DNA of 64,000 bases, taken from Streptococcus sanguinis. GTDB lineage: Bacteria > Bacillota > Bacilli > Lactobacillales > Streptococcaceae. Location: contig NZ_JAHZPA010000005.1 of assembly GCF_019929225.1 (NCBI RefSeq), positions 1-64,000 on the forward strand, in the 5' to 3' direction. Under the pieces are notes generated by a model. The model saw only the letters and a list, made by a program, of their open reading frames with translations. It was not told where the DNA came from and made no database searches. This document shows, piece by piece, positions 11,729 to 21,567 of the stretch. Numbering within the stretch: position 1 is the stretch's first letter; the number at the start of each line of letters is the position of its first letter. Both the position numbers and the translations under genes were made by a program.

Positions 11729-13483
11729 CTACACAAAATTAAGCAAATCTGCTGCCTTACTCATCAAAAGCAGGGCATAGTCGGGTTTGTTTTGCAGTTC
11801 CTTGATAGAGCTCTGCACCAGCTCTAAATCATCAGTAATCATGCCGTCAACGCCCAAGCGGAAGGATTTGCCGATGCTATCCGTATCATTAATGGTCCAG
11901 TCATAGAGTTGCTTATCCGTCGTCCATAGCTTATCGACAAAGTTTTCATCGAGGGTCGAGTACTCCATCGTATAGCCGGAAGCCTGTGTCCGTGGGAAAA
12001 TAGTATTGTAGGGCAGGATAAAGAAGGTCGGTATGCTCTCATCATACTGGACTGTCTTGTCAATAACCTGATAGTCCAAAGACTGAATCTGATGGCCATA
12101 AACCTTGATATTGGCTCCGTATTGGCTAAGGAAACGGTCCATCATATCGTCTGAGTCCAAGCTGCTGGTCTTGATTTCTATCAAGAGTCTCTGGCCCATC
12201 TGATTGGCTCGTTTGAGATAAGCATCAAAACTGGAAATTTTGGCAGTGTGTCCATTTTCTGAAATATCTAAAGCTGTCAGCTCTTTCAGAGTCAGCTCTT
12301 GCGGTTTAGCATCAACGCCGGCCAAGGCTTTTAGATTGGCATCGTGCATCATGACAAACTGGCCATCCTTGGTCTCCTGTACATCCATTTCGATATAATC
12401 TGGCTTGAGCAGGGCAGTTTTCTCTAGCGACTCAACTGTATTCTGAACACCATTTCCCTGCGAAACCCCACGATGCGAGATGGTCAGAGGGACGTTTTCC
12501 AAGGGCAGATTGAGATAGACAAAGCCTTCAAGGGCAAAGACAGAGCTAGTGACCAAAAGGATAAACCAGCGCATGAGAGGCAGGCCTTTTCTGTAGCGGT
12601 ATTCAGACAGCTTACTGTCTGTCAGAAAAGCCACAAACTTAATCAGAAAGTAGGCTACCATGAAGTAATAAGCCAGCTTTATGAGGCAATAATTGACAAT
12701 CGCTGCTGTCAAGGCTATCTGATTGGACTGGCCATCCGCATACTGCTGCAACACTAAAATCGGAATGCTGCTTAAAAGAAAGAAGAGAAAGCTCTTAGCC
12801 AGTATCCAAAAGAGCTGCCAAGTATAGCGAATCAAGTGCCCCTTGGTCTTCTCCAAACTATACCTAATCGCATCTCGTAGGCGGAAATGCTCAAAAAAGA
12901 GCTTGGGCAGGGCAAACATCAGGCGGACAGCTATCAAAAAAAGCAGAAACCCTAAAGCATAGATTGATAGTCTCATCCATAAGGCCGTCTTGAGATAGGT
13001 CACGATAAATTCTGGAATCAGAATTTTATTCAAGTAGTAGATTTTGAGAATTTGCCGCAGAAAGGGAAAGATAAAGCCCATATACAGTGCAATAAAGAGG
13101 ACCTTGCTGGGCCTAGCGTAGCGAATCAGCGAGCCGCTGTCTTTGAAACTTTTCTTAATGAACTGAAAGGCGCTTCGTTCTTCCTCGTCCAGAAGATTGC
13201 GGAGCCCCATAAATATCAGTCCAATCTGAAAATAAGCGACAAAGAGATTGGCCGCAAAAAGCGCTAGAAAGGCTAAGCCAACCCAGACATTTGAAGTCAG
13301 AACTTTAAAGGCATTCGTATAAGATAAGAAGAGGTAGCCTGTCTGCTTGAGCAGAGTCTCTGCTGCAAAGGAGTTGAAAGGCACCCAGGCCAGCTCCATG
13401 AGCATAAAGACTGTGAAAAAGAGCAACAGAATTTTATCAAGATTGCGATAGAGACGTAAAAGTCCCAGTCTTTGTGATTTCAT
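11729..13483 (-). CDS. Membrane-anchored glycerophosphodiester phosphodiesterase
   Basis: 584 residues. The N-terminal ~330 residues form a multi-helix membrane domain (GPDPase_memb type). The C-terminal ~240 residues are a GdpD TIM-barrel: ISHRGVSQGNGVQNTVES (catalytic His-Arg), EMDVQETKDGQFVMMHD (metal Glu/Asp and catalytic His), LIEIKTS and GVDGMITDD. Family role: hydrolysis of glycerophosphodiesters, possibly from lipids or teichoic acid. The active site faces an unknown side of the membrane. Single gene. Confidence 0.88.
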   Translation of the reverse strand: MKSQRLGLLRLYRNLDKILLLFFTVFMLMELAWVPFNSFAAETLLKQTGYLFLSYTNAFKVLTSNVWVGLAFLALFAANLFVAYFQIGLIFMGLRNLLDEEERSAFQFIKKSFKDSGSLIRYARPSKVLFIALYMGFIFPFLRQILKIYYLNKILIPEFIVTYLKTALWMRLSIYALGFLLFLIAVRLMFALPKLFFEHFRLRDAIRYSLEKTKGHLIRYTWQLFWILAKSFLFFLLSSIPILVLQQYADGQSNQIALTAAIVNYCLIKLAYYFMVAYFLIKFVAFLTDSKLSEYRYRKGLPLMRWFILLVTSSVFALEGFVYLNLPLENVPLTISHRGVSQGNGVQNTVESLEKTALLKPDYIEMDVQETKDGQFVMMHDANLKALAGVDAKPQELTLKELTALDISENGHTAKISSFDAYLKRANQMGQRLLIEIKTSSLDSDDMMDRFLSQYGANIKVYGHQIQSLDYQVIDKTVQYDESIPTFFILPYNTIFPRTQASGYTMEYSTLDENFVDKLWTTDKQLYDWTINDTDSIGKSFRLGVDGMITDDLELVQSSIKELQNKPDYALLLMSKAADLLNFV

Positions 13484-13543
13484 TTTCCTCCTTTATGTTG
13501 TGAACGATACAAAACTTGCTAAAAAGCGATTCTTATTTAAAAC

Positions 13544-13580
13544 AAGGTTGAGACAGATGTCCCAACCTTATTTTTATTTT
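13544..13580 (-). terminator. Terminator of rocS
   Basis: On the minus strand an AAGGTTG/CAACCTT stem at the rocS stop codon, followed by a short T-tract (TTGTTTT). Confidence 0.65.
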
Positions 13581-14068
13581 CCAAATAAACGTGCCCAGAA
13601 GCCCTTGCTTTCCTGCTCCTGCACCTTTTCCTTGGCTTCATCCAACTCCAACAGCAAGGTTTCACGCTCATTCATAGCCTTGGCTGTTAGCTGCTGCTGC
13701 TGATCCAGTTGCTTGTCCTTTTCAGCAATCTGGACATCCTTAATGCGCAGCTGCTCATCTTTCTTAGCTAGCTGGCTATCCTTGGCCTTAAGCTGCTCAT
13801 AGAGACGCACAATCTCAGCATTTTTTTCGTCCACCAAGATTTCCATCAGCTCGCGTTGCTTCACATCTTCGCTAACAGGTTCATCTTCAAAAATAGTTTT
13901 CTTATAAATCTCTTCCAGCTTAATCAAGCCGCTGCGGGTCACCACCGTGACTCCTTTTTCATTCTTTTCCGTATCTTCTGGCGGCAGTGCCTTGACACGA
14001 TTGTTAATCGCCTGGCGGCTAACTCCAAGAATCTCGGCTAACTCGCTGACTGTCTTTTCAATTGCCAT
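13574..14068 (-). CDS. rocS: RocS-like chromosome segregation protein (DUF536 family)
   Basis: 164 residues in three parts: an N-terminal helix-turn-helix (SELAEILGVSRQAINNRVKAL), a long coiled coil from about 60 to 150 (heptads such as LAKKDEQLRIKDVQIAEK) and a short C-terminal amphipathic helix SKGFWARLFGK. This architecture and size match RocS, described in pneumococcus as a membrane-associated DNA-binding protein that acts in chromosome segregation and nucleoid protection with capsule kinase CpsD. Assignment is by architecture and remembered sequence. Monocistronic. Confidence 0.8.
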   Translation of the reverse strand: MAIEKTVSELAEILGVSRQAINNRVKALPPEDTEKNEKGVTVVTRSGLIKLEEIYKKTIFEDEPVSEDVKQRELMEILVDEKNAEIVRLYEQLKAKDSQLAKKDEQLRIKDVQIAEKDKQLDQQQQLTAKAMNERETLLLELDEAKEKVQEQESKGFWARLFGK

Positions 14069-15545
<1,477 letters not shown>

Positions 15546-15589
15546 TGGCTCATATTTATCCATTCAGGTCAAACAAAAGGAATAAGCAA

Positions 15590-16045
15590 ATGAATCGACT
15601 AGAAAATGTAGAATTCGTCAACATGTGCATGATTTATGACGGAGAAAAAGTTCTCGTACAAGAACGAGTCAAGTCTGACTGGCCCGGCATCACTTTTCCT
15701 GGCGGGCATGTAGAGCGCGGAGAATCTTTTACCGATGCAGTTATCAGAGAAATCAAAGAAGAAACTGGATTAACCATATTCAATCCTCAACTTTGTGGCA
15801 TAAAGAATTGGTATGATGATAAAGATTTTCGTTATGTCGTCCTGCTCTACAAGACAAAGCACTATTCCGGTGTGCTGCAATCCTCAGATGAAGGAAAGGT
15901 CTGGTGGGAAGATTTTAAAAATTTGTCCCATTTAAAGCTAGCAACAAGTGACATGTCTGATATGCTGCGTGTTTTTTTAGAAGACGATTTAAGTGAATTC
16001 TTTTACTATAAAGACGGTGATGACTGGCTTTATGACTTGAAGTAG
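15590..16045 (+). CDS. NUDIX hydrolase (MutT/MutX-like)
   Basis: About 151 residues from the ATG at 15590, chosen for the AAAAGG site 10 bp upstream and because it matches the usual family N-terminus (NVEFVNMCMIYDGEKVLVQER). The NUDIX box is complete: GGHVERGESF...AVIREIKEETGL, with the catalytic REIKEE. Likely cleaves a nucleoside diphosphate derivative; the 8-oxo-dGTP role of MutX cannot be confirmed. Confidence 0.85.
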   Translation: MNRLENVEFVNMCMIYDGEKVLVQERVKSDWPGITFPGGHVERGESFTDAVIREIKEETGLTIFNPQLCGIKNWYDDKDFRYVVLLYKTKHYSGVLQSSDEGKVWWEDFKNLSHLKLATSDMSDMLRVFLEDDLSEFFYYKDGDDWLYDLK

Positions 16046-16048
16046 AAA

Positions 16049-16079
16049 TAAATAGGCTAGGAAATTCCTAGCCTATTTA
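16049..16079. terminator. Bidirectional terminator NUDIX / merR
   Basis: Perfect inverted repeat AAATAGGCTAGGAA/TTCCTAGCCTATTT lying between convergent genes. Confidence 0.85.
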
Positions 16080-16817
16080 TTTCGCATTTGTCCGAACATA
16101 AGCTGCAATCACATCTGCTGTGTACTGGGCAGTGCCTGGTCCAAATTGATCGATATTTTTCTTGAATTCTGGATTATGAACATAGCCCTGACCGATATGG
16201 GCAAAGACTTGCAGTGAGCAGTCAAAACCGTAAGTGCGAATGGCTTGTAAGAGACGCGCTGCCTGCTCTTGATTTTCCGCTGCTTCAACTGGCAAGCCTT
16301 GTTGCATATTCTCTGCCAGACTTTGAAAAACTTGATTGAAGGCTGCGGCAGATTCTTCTTCCCGTCCATTTTGACGAACCAATGCTTCCGACATGACTTC
16401 TTGACCGTATTCTTCGACGGCTTCTTGATGGTATTTGTGATTGTCTTCGTAGGTAAAGCCTGCGAATTTTTCTTTCATTGTCATTTTTCTTTCTCCCTTT
16501 TCATCTTGGATGGTTTTTTGTAAGGTGGAAATCAAGGTATCCAAGCGATCTCTTTCCTGCTGCAAATACTCTAACTGCCTAACCAGATGCGGCAATAAGC
16601 CCTGTTCATCCTGACTCAGCAGCTCTGCTATTTTCTCCAAAGAAAAACCCAGATACTTATAGTAAAGGATGACCTGCAACCTCTCTAAATCAGCTTGGCT
16701 GTATGTCCGATAGCCATTTTCTGATTTGGCGGGGACTAACAGTCCGATTTTATCATAATGATGCAGGGTTTTGACAGAGACTCCTGAAAGCTGCGCAGCT
16801 TCTTTGATATGGTACAT
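16077..16817 (-). CDS. MerR-family regulator with TipAS-type ligand domain
   Basis: 246 residues from the ATG at 16817, which has an ideal AAGGAGG site. Residues 1-70 form a MerR winged helix (YHIKEAAQLSGVSVKTLHHYDKIGLL), followed by a coiled-coil dimer helix to about 115. The C-terminal part (FAGFTYEDNHKYHQEAVEEYG onward) resembles the TipAS antibiotic-binding domain found in TipA/Mta-like activators. The promoter has the 19-bp spacer and dyad typical of MerR targets, implying autoregulation. No drug-efflux partner lies next to it. Confidence 0.85.
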   Translation of the reverse strand: MYHIKEAAQLSGVSVKTLHHYDKIGLLVPAKSENGYRTYSQADLERLQVILYYKYLGFSLEKIAELLSQDEQGLLPHLVRQLEYLQQERDRLDTLISTLQKTIQDEKGERKMTMKEKFAGFTYEDNHKYHQEAVEEYGQEVMSEALVRQNGREEESAAAFNQVFQSLAENMQQGLPVEAAENQEQAARLLQAIRTYGFDCSLQVFAHIGQGYVHNPEFKKNIDQFGPGTAQYTADVIAAYVRTNAK

Positions 16818-16838
16818 GATAGACCTCCTTACTACTAT

Positions 16839-16869
16839 AGTATAAGCCCTGACCAAAGGTCAGAGTCAA
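16839..16869 (-). promoter_or_regulatory. MerR-type promoter with 19-bp spacer and dyad operator
   Basis: Minus strand: -35 TTGACT (16864-16869), 19-bp spacer (16845-16863) containing the perfect dyad CTGACC-TTT-GGTCAG, then -10 TATACT (16839-16844). The overlong spacer with a centred dyad is the hallmark of promoters remodelled by MerR-family activators. Confidence 0.8.
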
Positions 16870-16922
16870 GCTTTTTTAGAAATTTTTTTAAACCTATTTA
16901 AAGTTCCCAAAGCGTCTAGCAG

Positions 16923-17669
16923 TTATTTACGAGAAACCATAGCAATAAAGCCCAGTTTTTCCTGATTTTTTTGAAACATCTTAAACATCTTCATAAACTG
17001 GCCGTAGTTCTCTTTTTTAAGGGCATTAAAGCAGATTTTCAGAGTTCCTCCAAGTCCTTCATCATAAATCATACCTCGAAGGCTCATCAAGGTCATTTCG
17101 CCGACAAAAGTGTCTACACGATTAAAAGCGTGAGAACGCGCCAGCTGAATCCAAGAGCCTTCTGTCAGAGGACCGACATTGACATTAATTGCACGAGATA
17201 GCTCTTCCCGGACATTCTCATCTTTTTGCTTGAGCATGACGTCGTGGGTGAGGAGCACTCCACATGGCTTCAGCACCCGGTAGTACTCATCCATACATTT
17301 GGCCTTCCCCTTATCCGTCTGCATGGTCAGCATGGCTTCATTGATAACAATATCAAACGAATTGTCATCATAAGGCAGCTTCATGGCATTAGCCTGCTCA
17401 AATGTGACGAGTTCACTAACACCAGCTTTGTCTCCATTAAGCTTAGCCTGAGCCAGCGCAGCCTTATCCAAATCAACTGCAGTAATCTGGCAGCCATATT
17501 TTTTAGCCAGCTCGATTGTTGTGGTCCCCATATTGCAGGCAACTTCTAGAACTTTCTTATCGCTGGAAAACTGCCCCTGCTCAATCAGCCAATCCGTTGC
17601 CAGCTTACCACCGGGACGAAGACGTTTCTTTCCTAATTTTGCTAAAAATTTATGACCTGCTTCTGCCAT
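16923..17669 (-). CDS. Class I SAM-dependent methyltransferase
   Basis: 248 residues, cytosolic. Seen: motif I VLEVACNMGTTTIELA (a variant of the E/DxGxGxG loop), motif II ITAVDLDKAALAQAK, and motif IV DIVINEAMLTM. It resembles UbiE/Coq5-like and arsenite/sterol-type small-molecule methyltransferases; the substrate is not recognisable. GGAGG ribosome site. Apparently monocistronic. Confidence 0.8.
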   Translation of the reverse strand: MAEAGHKFLAKLGKKRLRPGGKLATDWLIEQGQFSSDKKVLEVACNMGTTTIELAKKYGCQITAVDLDKAALAQAKLNGDKAGVSELVTFEQANAMKLPYDDNSFDIVINEAMLTMQTDKGKAKCMDEYYRVLKPCGVLLTHDVMLKQKDENVREELSRAINVNVGPLTEGSWIQLARSHAFNRVDTFVGEMTLMSLRGMIYDEGLGGTLKICFNALKKENYGQFMKMFKMFQKNQEKLGFIAMVSRK

Positions 17670-17746
17670 TTCCGAACCTCCATGATTTTTATTGCTTCCA
17701 TTATAGCATAAAATATTATATTTTCAGATAATTCTTAGAATTTAGC

Positions 17747-17783
17747 AAAAAAACAGACCGAATCGACCGATTCAATCTGTCTT
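17747..17783 (-). terminator. Terminator of the marR-tsaB-rimI-tsaD-azlCD operon
   Basis: Minus strand: hairpin GACAGATTGAATCGG/CCGATTCGGTCTG type followed by seven T (A-run at 17747-17753 on plus). Confidence 0.75.
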
Positions 17784-17792
17784 GTATCTTCT

Positions 17793-18131
17793 TTACAAGC
17801 CAAGAAATCCAGCTAGATAGCGCAACAAGGCCACCAAGACTACACCAAACACAACAGTTGCAATTAAGTTCTTATACTTAAAAGCCACATAGCTAGTCGG
17901 AAAAACAGCCAGTAAATCCAACCATTTAAAACTTGGAAACTGGCCCGTTTTAGCATTGGTGACGCTGGATAGGATAAGGGCAAAGATGATGGAAACTGGC
18001 AGATATTTGAGAAAACGCTCTGCCACGAGCGGAAGCCCCTTGTATTTGACTAGGATAAAGGGTAAAACCCGCGGAATCCAAGTGACTAGGGCTGACAAAA
18101 GAATAGCCAGCAAAATATACTTACTTATCAT
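17793..18131 (-). CDS. azlD: AzlD-type branched-chain amino acid exporter subunit
   Basis: 112 residues, four hydrophobic segments, with the family signature ALVTWIPRVLPFIL near the N-terminus. Partner of AzlC in the LIV-E export family (export of leucine, isoleucine, valine or analogues). Its start codon overlaps the azlC stop by 11 bp, so the two are coupled. Last gene of the operon. Confidence 0.85.
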   Translation of the reverse strand: MISKYILLAILLSALVTWIPRVLPFILVKYKGLPLVAERFLKYLPVSIIFALILSSVTNAKTGQFPSFKWLDLLAVFPTSYVAFKYKNLIATVVFGVVLVALLRYLAGFLGL

Positions 18132-18816
18132 CCAAAATCACCCCCACCGTACAGCCTAGCAAGGTTGCAAAAAGCACCGCTAACGAATTTTGAAGCAGCA
18201 TGGTTAGGAGCAAGTAGCTAAGGCCCACCACGCCCAAGACGAAAAAGAGCTTCTTTATCTTGACCCGTCGCAGCATGATTGTAAATTGAGAGGAGAAAAT
18301 GCCAATAAACATGGCGACTAGGGCAAAGTCCAGACCAAAGCTCTCAGGATTGGGCAGAAGGGCGCCGAGGGCAGTTCCTAAAATAGTACCCAAAATCCAA
18401 GAAGTATAACCCATAAAATTATTGCCCATCATCCAACGAGCAGCGATTTCCTCTGTATGTGCCCGCTCTCCCATCAAGACTCCATAAGATTCATCCGTCA
18501 AAAAAGAGCCAATGACAATATTCTGCATCAAGCTAGACTTACGAAAAAGAGTTGATGCATGCATACAGAGCAAAAGATGCCGGATATTAATAAGAAAAAC
18601 AGTCAGTGCGATGGCCAAGACCGGCGCCTGCTGGGCAAATAAACCAATCATGGCAAACTGGGCACTGCCGGCATAAACCAGAACACTCATCAACCCCATC
18701 TCCAAGGGATTCATATAAGGCGATGCCATGATGCCGCAGGCTAGACCAATCCCAATATAGCCCAGAGCCGTTGGCACCGCCGCTTGTGCCCCTTGTTTAA
18801 ATGTCTGTCCGCGCAT
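18121..18816 (-). CDS. azlC: AzlC-type branched-chain amino acid exporter
   Basis: 231 residues with about seven to eight membrane helices. Seen: GAQAAVPTALGYIGIGLACGI at the start, the SVLVYAGSAQFAMIGLF signature and FLTDESYGVLMGE, all typical of AzlC/YgaZ. AGGAG ribosome site before ATG; 9 bp after tsaD. Forms a permease with AzlD. No Lrp gene is nearby, and regulation would follow the marR-led operon. Confidence 0.88.
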   Translation of the reverse strand: MRGQTFKQGAQAAVPTALGYIGIGLACGIMASPYMNPLEMGLMSVLVYAGSAQFAMIGLFAQQAPVLAIALTVFLINIRHLLLCMHASTLFRKSSLMQNIVIGSFLTDESYGVLMGERAHTEEIAARWMMGNNFMGYTSWILGTILGTALGALLPNPESFGLDFALVAMFIGIFSSQFTIMLRRVKIKKLFFVLGVVGLSYLLLTMLLQNSLAVLFATLLGCTVGVILDDK

Positions 18817-18825
18817 TCTTCTCCT

Positions 18826-19836
18826 TTACTCCATGGTTTCAAAAGCCAGACTTGGCTTAGCATTCAGGTCCAAACTGGCAAAATTCTCCTTGTTCCACTC
18901 ACTGACACTGGCATAGGCAATCATACCAGCATTGTCACCGCAGAGGCGAAGCGGTGGAATAATCACCTTAACATCCTGAATCTCAGCTGCCAAGCGTTCT
19001 CTCAGTCCTTGATTGGCCGCAACACCGCCCGCCACGACCAGAGTCTTGACTGGATATTTTTCCAGCGCTTTCTTAGTCTTGGCCATGAGAATATCCATGA
19101 CCGCCGCCTGAAAGCTTGCTGACAAGTCTTGATTAGATAAGACCTCTCCTTTTTGCTGGGCATTGTGGTGCAGGTTGATAAAGGCCGACTTGAGACCGGA
19201 AAAAGAAAATTCCAGATTGTCTTCCTTAATCATGGCCCGCGGAAAATCATAAATATCCTGTCCCTCATGAGCCAGCTGATCAATCTCCCGGCCTGCTGGA
19301 TAGGTCAGGCCCATGACTCGACCGACCTTATCATAGGCTTCACCGACCGCATCATCGCGAGTTTCCCCCACAATCTTATAGTCACCAGCCTGACTAACAT
19401 AGACCAGCTCGGTATGGCCGCCACTGACCAAGAGAGCCAGCAAGGGAAATTCCAAGGGCTCCACGCTCTGAGCTGCCATCAGGTGTCCAGCCATGTGATT
19501 GACCGGAATCAAGGGAATATCATGAGCCCAAGCAAAAGACTTGGCCGCCGCCAAGCCGACCAGAAGCGCCCCAACCAGACCAGGACCGTAGGTAACGGCC
19601 ACCGCTGTGACCTGCTCCTCGCTAATCCCTGCTTCTGCTAAAGCCTCCTCAATGCAAACCGTAATGACCTCCACATGGTGACGGCTGGCCACTTCCGGTA
19701 CCACTCCGCCAAAACGCTTGTGGCTCTCAATCTGGCTGGCAATGACATTGCTCAAAAGCTCCGTCTCATTCTTCAGAACCGCCACACTGGTCTCATCACA
19801 AGACGTCTCAAAAGCTAAAATATATCTATCTTTCAT
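18826..19836 (-). CDS. tsaD: tRNA t6A modification protein TsaD (Kae1/Gcp family)
   Basis: Catalytic subunit transferring threonylcarbamoyl to A37 of ANN-decoding tRNAs, working with TsaB and TsaE. 336 residues. Seen: [13 protein letters not shown] at the N-terminus (ASKHA fold), HMAGHLMAA metal-binding His pair, [13 protein letters not shown] and [13 protein letters not shown]. Its start overlaps the rimI 3' end by 11 bp. Essential in most bacteria. Confidence 0.96.
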   Translation of the reverse strand: MKDRYILAFETSCDETSVAVLKNETELLSNVIASQIESHKRFGGVVPEVASRHHVEVITVCIEEALAEAGISEEQVTAVAVTYGPGLVGALLVGLAAAKSFAWAHDIPLIPVNHMAGHLMAAQSVEPLEFPLLALLVSGGHTELVYVSQAGDYKIVGETRDDAVGEAYDKVGRVMGLTYPAGREIDQLAHEGQDIYDFPRAMIKEDNLEFSFSGLKSAFINLHHNAQQKGEVLSNQDLSASFQAAVMDILMAKTKKALEKYPVKTLVVAGGVAANQGLRERLAAEIQDVKVIIPPLRLCGDNAGMIAYASVSEWNKENFASLDLNAKPSLAFETME

Positions 19837-20278
19837 GGATCTCTCTTTTCATGACAATCGCATCTTCCACCGGCGCATGGTAGTAGGCCTTCCGCCGCGC
19901 GATTTCTTCAAATTTTTCTTTTTTGTAAAATAGCAGAGCTGGCCTGTTCGACTCTCTCACTTCGAGGAATATTTCCTTGTCGGCAGGCAAAAAGTCAAAC
20001 AAGGCTGTCGCGATTTTCTGCCCCTGATAGTTAGGCAATACAGCAATCTGCAGAACTTCTGCTTCAAAGTCTGTATCCTGCCAGACTAAAAAGCCGACAA
20101 GCTGACTCCCATCTTCTGCTAGCGCACATCTATTCACATTCGAGAGCAGGACCTCTTCCAATTGACCCACAGTCCAAGGGCTGACCGCATAGACTGCAAG
20201 TAAGAGCTGTTCCAGCTCTTCTGCTAGAACTGCCACGTCCACATCCGAGCTGTCGCTCCATTTTCTCAACTTAATCAT
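19826..20278 (-). CDS. rimI: Ribosomal protein S18 alanine N-acetyltransferase RimI
   Basis: 150-residue GNAT acetyltransferase. Seen: acetyl-CoA loop [15 protein letters not shown] (motif A, Q/RxxGxA) and the C-terminal [23 protein letters not shown] typical of RimI. It sits between tsaB and tsaD as in many Firmicutes and overlaps both (4 bp ATGA with tsaB). Family substrate: N-terminal Ala of S18; other targets are possible. Confidence 0.9.
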   Translation of the reverse strand: MIKLRKWSDSSDVDVAVLAEELEQLLLAVYAVSPWTVGQLEEVLLSNVNRCALAEDGSQLVGFLVWQDTDFEAEVLQIAVLPNYQGQKIATALFDFLPADKEIFLEVRESNRPALLFYKKEKFEEIARRKAYYHAPVEDAIVMKREIHER

Positions 20279-20961
20279 AGGCGCTGAATGTAAGAATTAC
20301 TGGATTCCTGGTGGGTCTTGAGCCAATTTTCCTCGGCTTCTACCCGCTTGAGATAGTTAGGAACAAAGTCATGAATAGACTGGGCTGGCAGGTCTAAACC
20401 GAGACGACCAATAGCTGCCGCATCTGGTAAGGTCGGCTGAATGGCAGCCTGAGGAAGAGCCGCTTCAATCTGCTCCGTAAAAGCTGTCGTTTCTCCGACA
20501 AAGGTGACCGGCTGGTTAGCAGCGTCAGCTATTTCCAACACCTCTGCCAAAGGCAGATGAGCTTCTGGTCGTACAGACTGACCAGACTGATAAAAGCCAG
20601 CATAGACATTATTGCGGCGGGCATCCATGACAGGAATGACCAAACCTTCCACCTGCTCTGGGACTAAAGCCAGCAAACTAGACACACCGACCAGCTCAAT
20701 CTTGAGGGTATGAGCCAGAGTCTTGGCTGTCGCCACCGCCATTCGCAGACCTGTGTAGCTGCCCGGACCCTGAGCAACTACGATACGATCCAAATCCGTC
20801 GGCTTCATGTCCAGACTATTCATCAGAAAATCAATAGCCGGCATCAGGGTAATGCTGTGGTTTTTCTTTATATTTAAAGTCATCTGCGCCAGCAAGGTCT
20901 CGTCCTCTAAAATCGCGAGCGTCAGCGCCTTACTTGACGTATCAAAAGCTGCAATCTTCAT
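20275..20961 (-). CDS. tsaB: tRNA t6A modification protein TsaB
   Basis: 228 residues of the TsaB (YeaZ) family, the non-catalytic paralogue that supports TsaD. Seen: AFDTSSKALTLAILED at the start, GPGSYTGLRMAVATAKTLA in the middle, and PVMDARRNNVYAGFY. The metal-binding His pair of TsaD is absent, as expected. Starts 9 bp after marR. Confidence 0.94.
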   Translation of the reverse strand: MKIAAFDTSSKALTLAILEDETLLAQMTLNIKKNHSITLMPAIDFLMNSLDMKPTDLDRIVVAQGPGSYTGLRMAVATAKTLAHTLKIELVGVSSLLALVPEQVEGLVIPVMDARRNNVYAGFYQSGQSVRPEAHLPLAEVLEIADAANQPVTFVGETTAFTEQIEAALPQAAIQPTLPDAAAIGRLGLDLPAQSIHDFVPNYLKRVEAEENWLKTHQESSNSYIQRL

Positions 20962-20970
20962 GCTTATCCT

Positions 20971-21435
20971 CTATTTTTCCTCTTGCCGCCAAAGTGAGCG
21001 GCGTTTTAATTTGTCTTCGTAGAAACTATCTACCAAAAATTCCTCTAAAATCTGGCTAAAAGCCTCCAAATTAGGCACTTGCTGCGCCAAGTGTTTTCCA
21101 AAAATCGCTTCTTGCTCAGCAATCTTGGGCAGCAAATCCGCTCCAGCAGCAGTCAAGCTCAAGCGAGAACTGCGCTTGTCCTTGCTAGAGATTTCCTTCT
21201 TGACCAAGCCTTTTTTAATCAAAGCCTGCACCAAGCGACTAGGGCTTTTTTCCTCACAAATCAGGGATTCCCCCAAGCCCTTGAGAGACAGCGGAGCATG
21301 TTCGCCCAAAACGAGCAAGACCTCGCTTTGATTGGGCGTAATTCCCAAAGGCTCTAGCAACTTCCCATATTCTCTCGTCGCTAAGCTCTCTGCACTTCTA
21401 AACAAATAGCCAAACCGAATTCCTTCTGCTACCAC
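20971..21435 (-). CDS. MarR-family transcriptional regulator
   Basis: 154 residues starting at a GTG (21433-21435) with AAAGGAG just upstream. Winged-helix MarR fold: LGITPNQSEVLLVLGEHAPLS, recognition helix EKSPSRLVQALIKKGLV and wing KDKRSSRLSLT. It leads the tsaB-rimI-tsaD-azlCD operon and is divergent from an SDR gene whose promoter carries a perfect 24-bp palindrome. A truncated second copy of its 5' end lies at 22654-22710. Ligand unknown. Confidence 0.88.
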   Translation of the reverse strand: MVAEGIRFGYLFRSAESLATREYGKLLEPLGITPNQSEVLLVLGEHAPLSLKGLGESLICEEKSPSRLVQALIKKGLVKKEISSKDKRSSRLSLTAAGADLLPKIAEQEAIFGKHLAQQVPNLEAFSQILEEFLVDSFYEDKLKRRSLWRQEEK

Positions 21436-21492
21436 GCTGCTCTCCTTTCAAAAATCACTTCTATACTATTTTACACTAGATTAGGTAAATTG

Positions 21493-21548
21493 TTGACAAT
21501 TTTAGTTAAAAAATATAAAATCTTAAATAGATGATATATCATCTATTT
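21493..21548 (+). promoter_or_regulatory. Promoter and palindromic operator of SDR gene 1
   Basis: TTGACA (21493-21498), 17 bp, TAAAAT (21516-21521), followed by a perfect 24-bp palindrome at 21525-21548 with core TAGATGATATATCATCTA. It lies between the -10 and the ribosome site, so a bound repressor would block transcription. The divergent MarR protein is the obvious candidate binder (inference). Confidence 0.75.
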
Positions 21549-21567
21549 GCAAAAGGAGGAAAAACGG

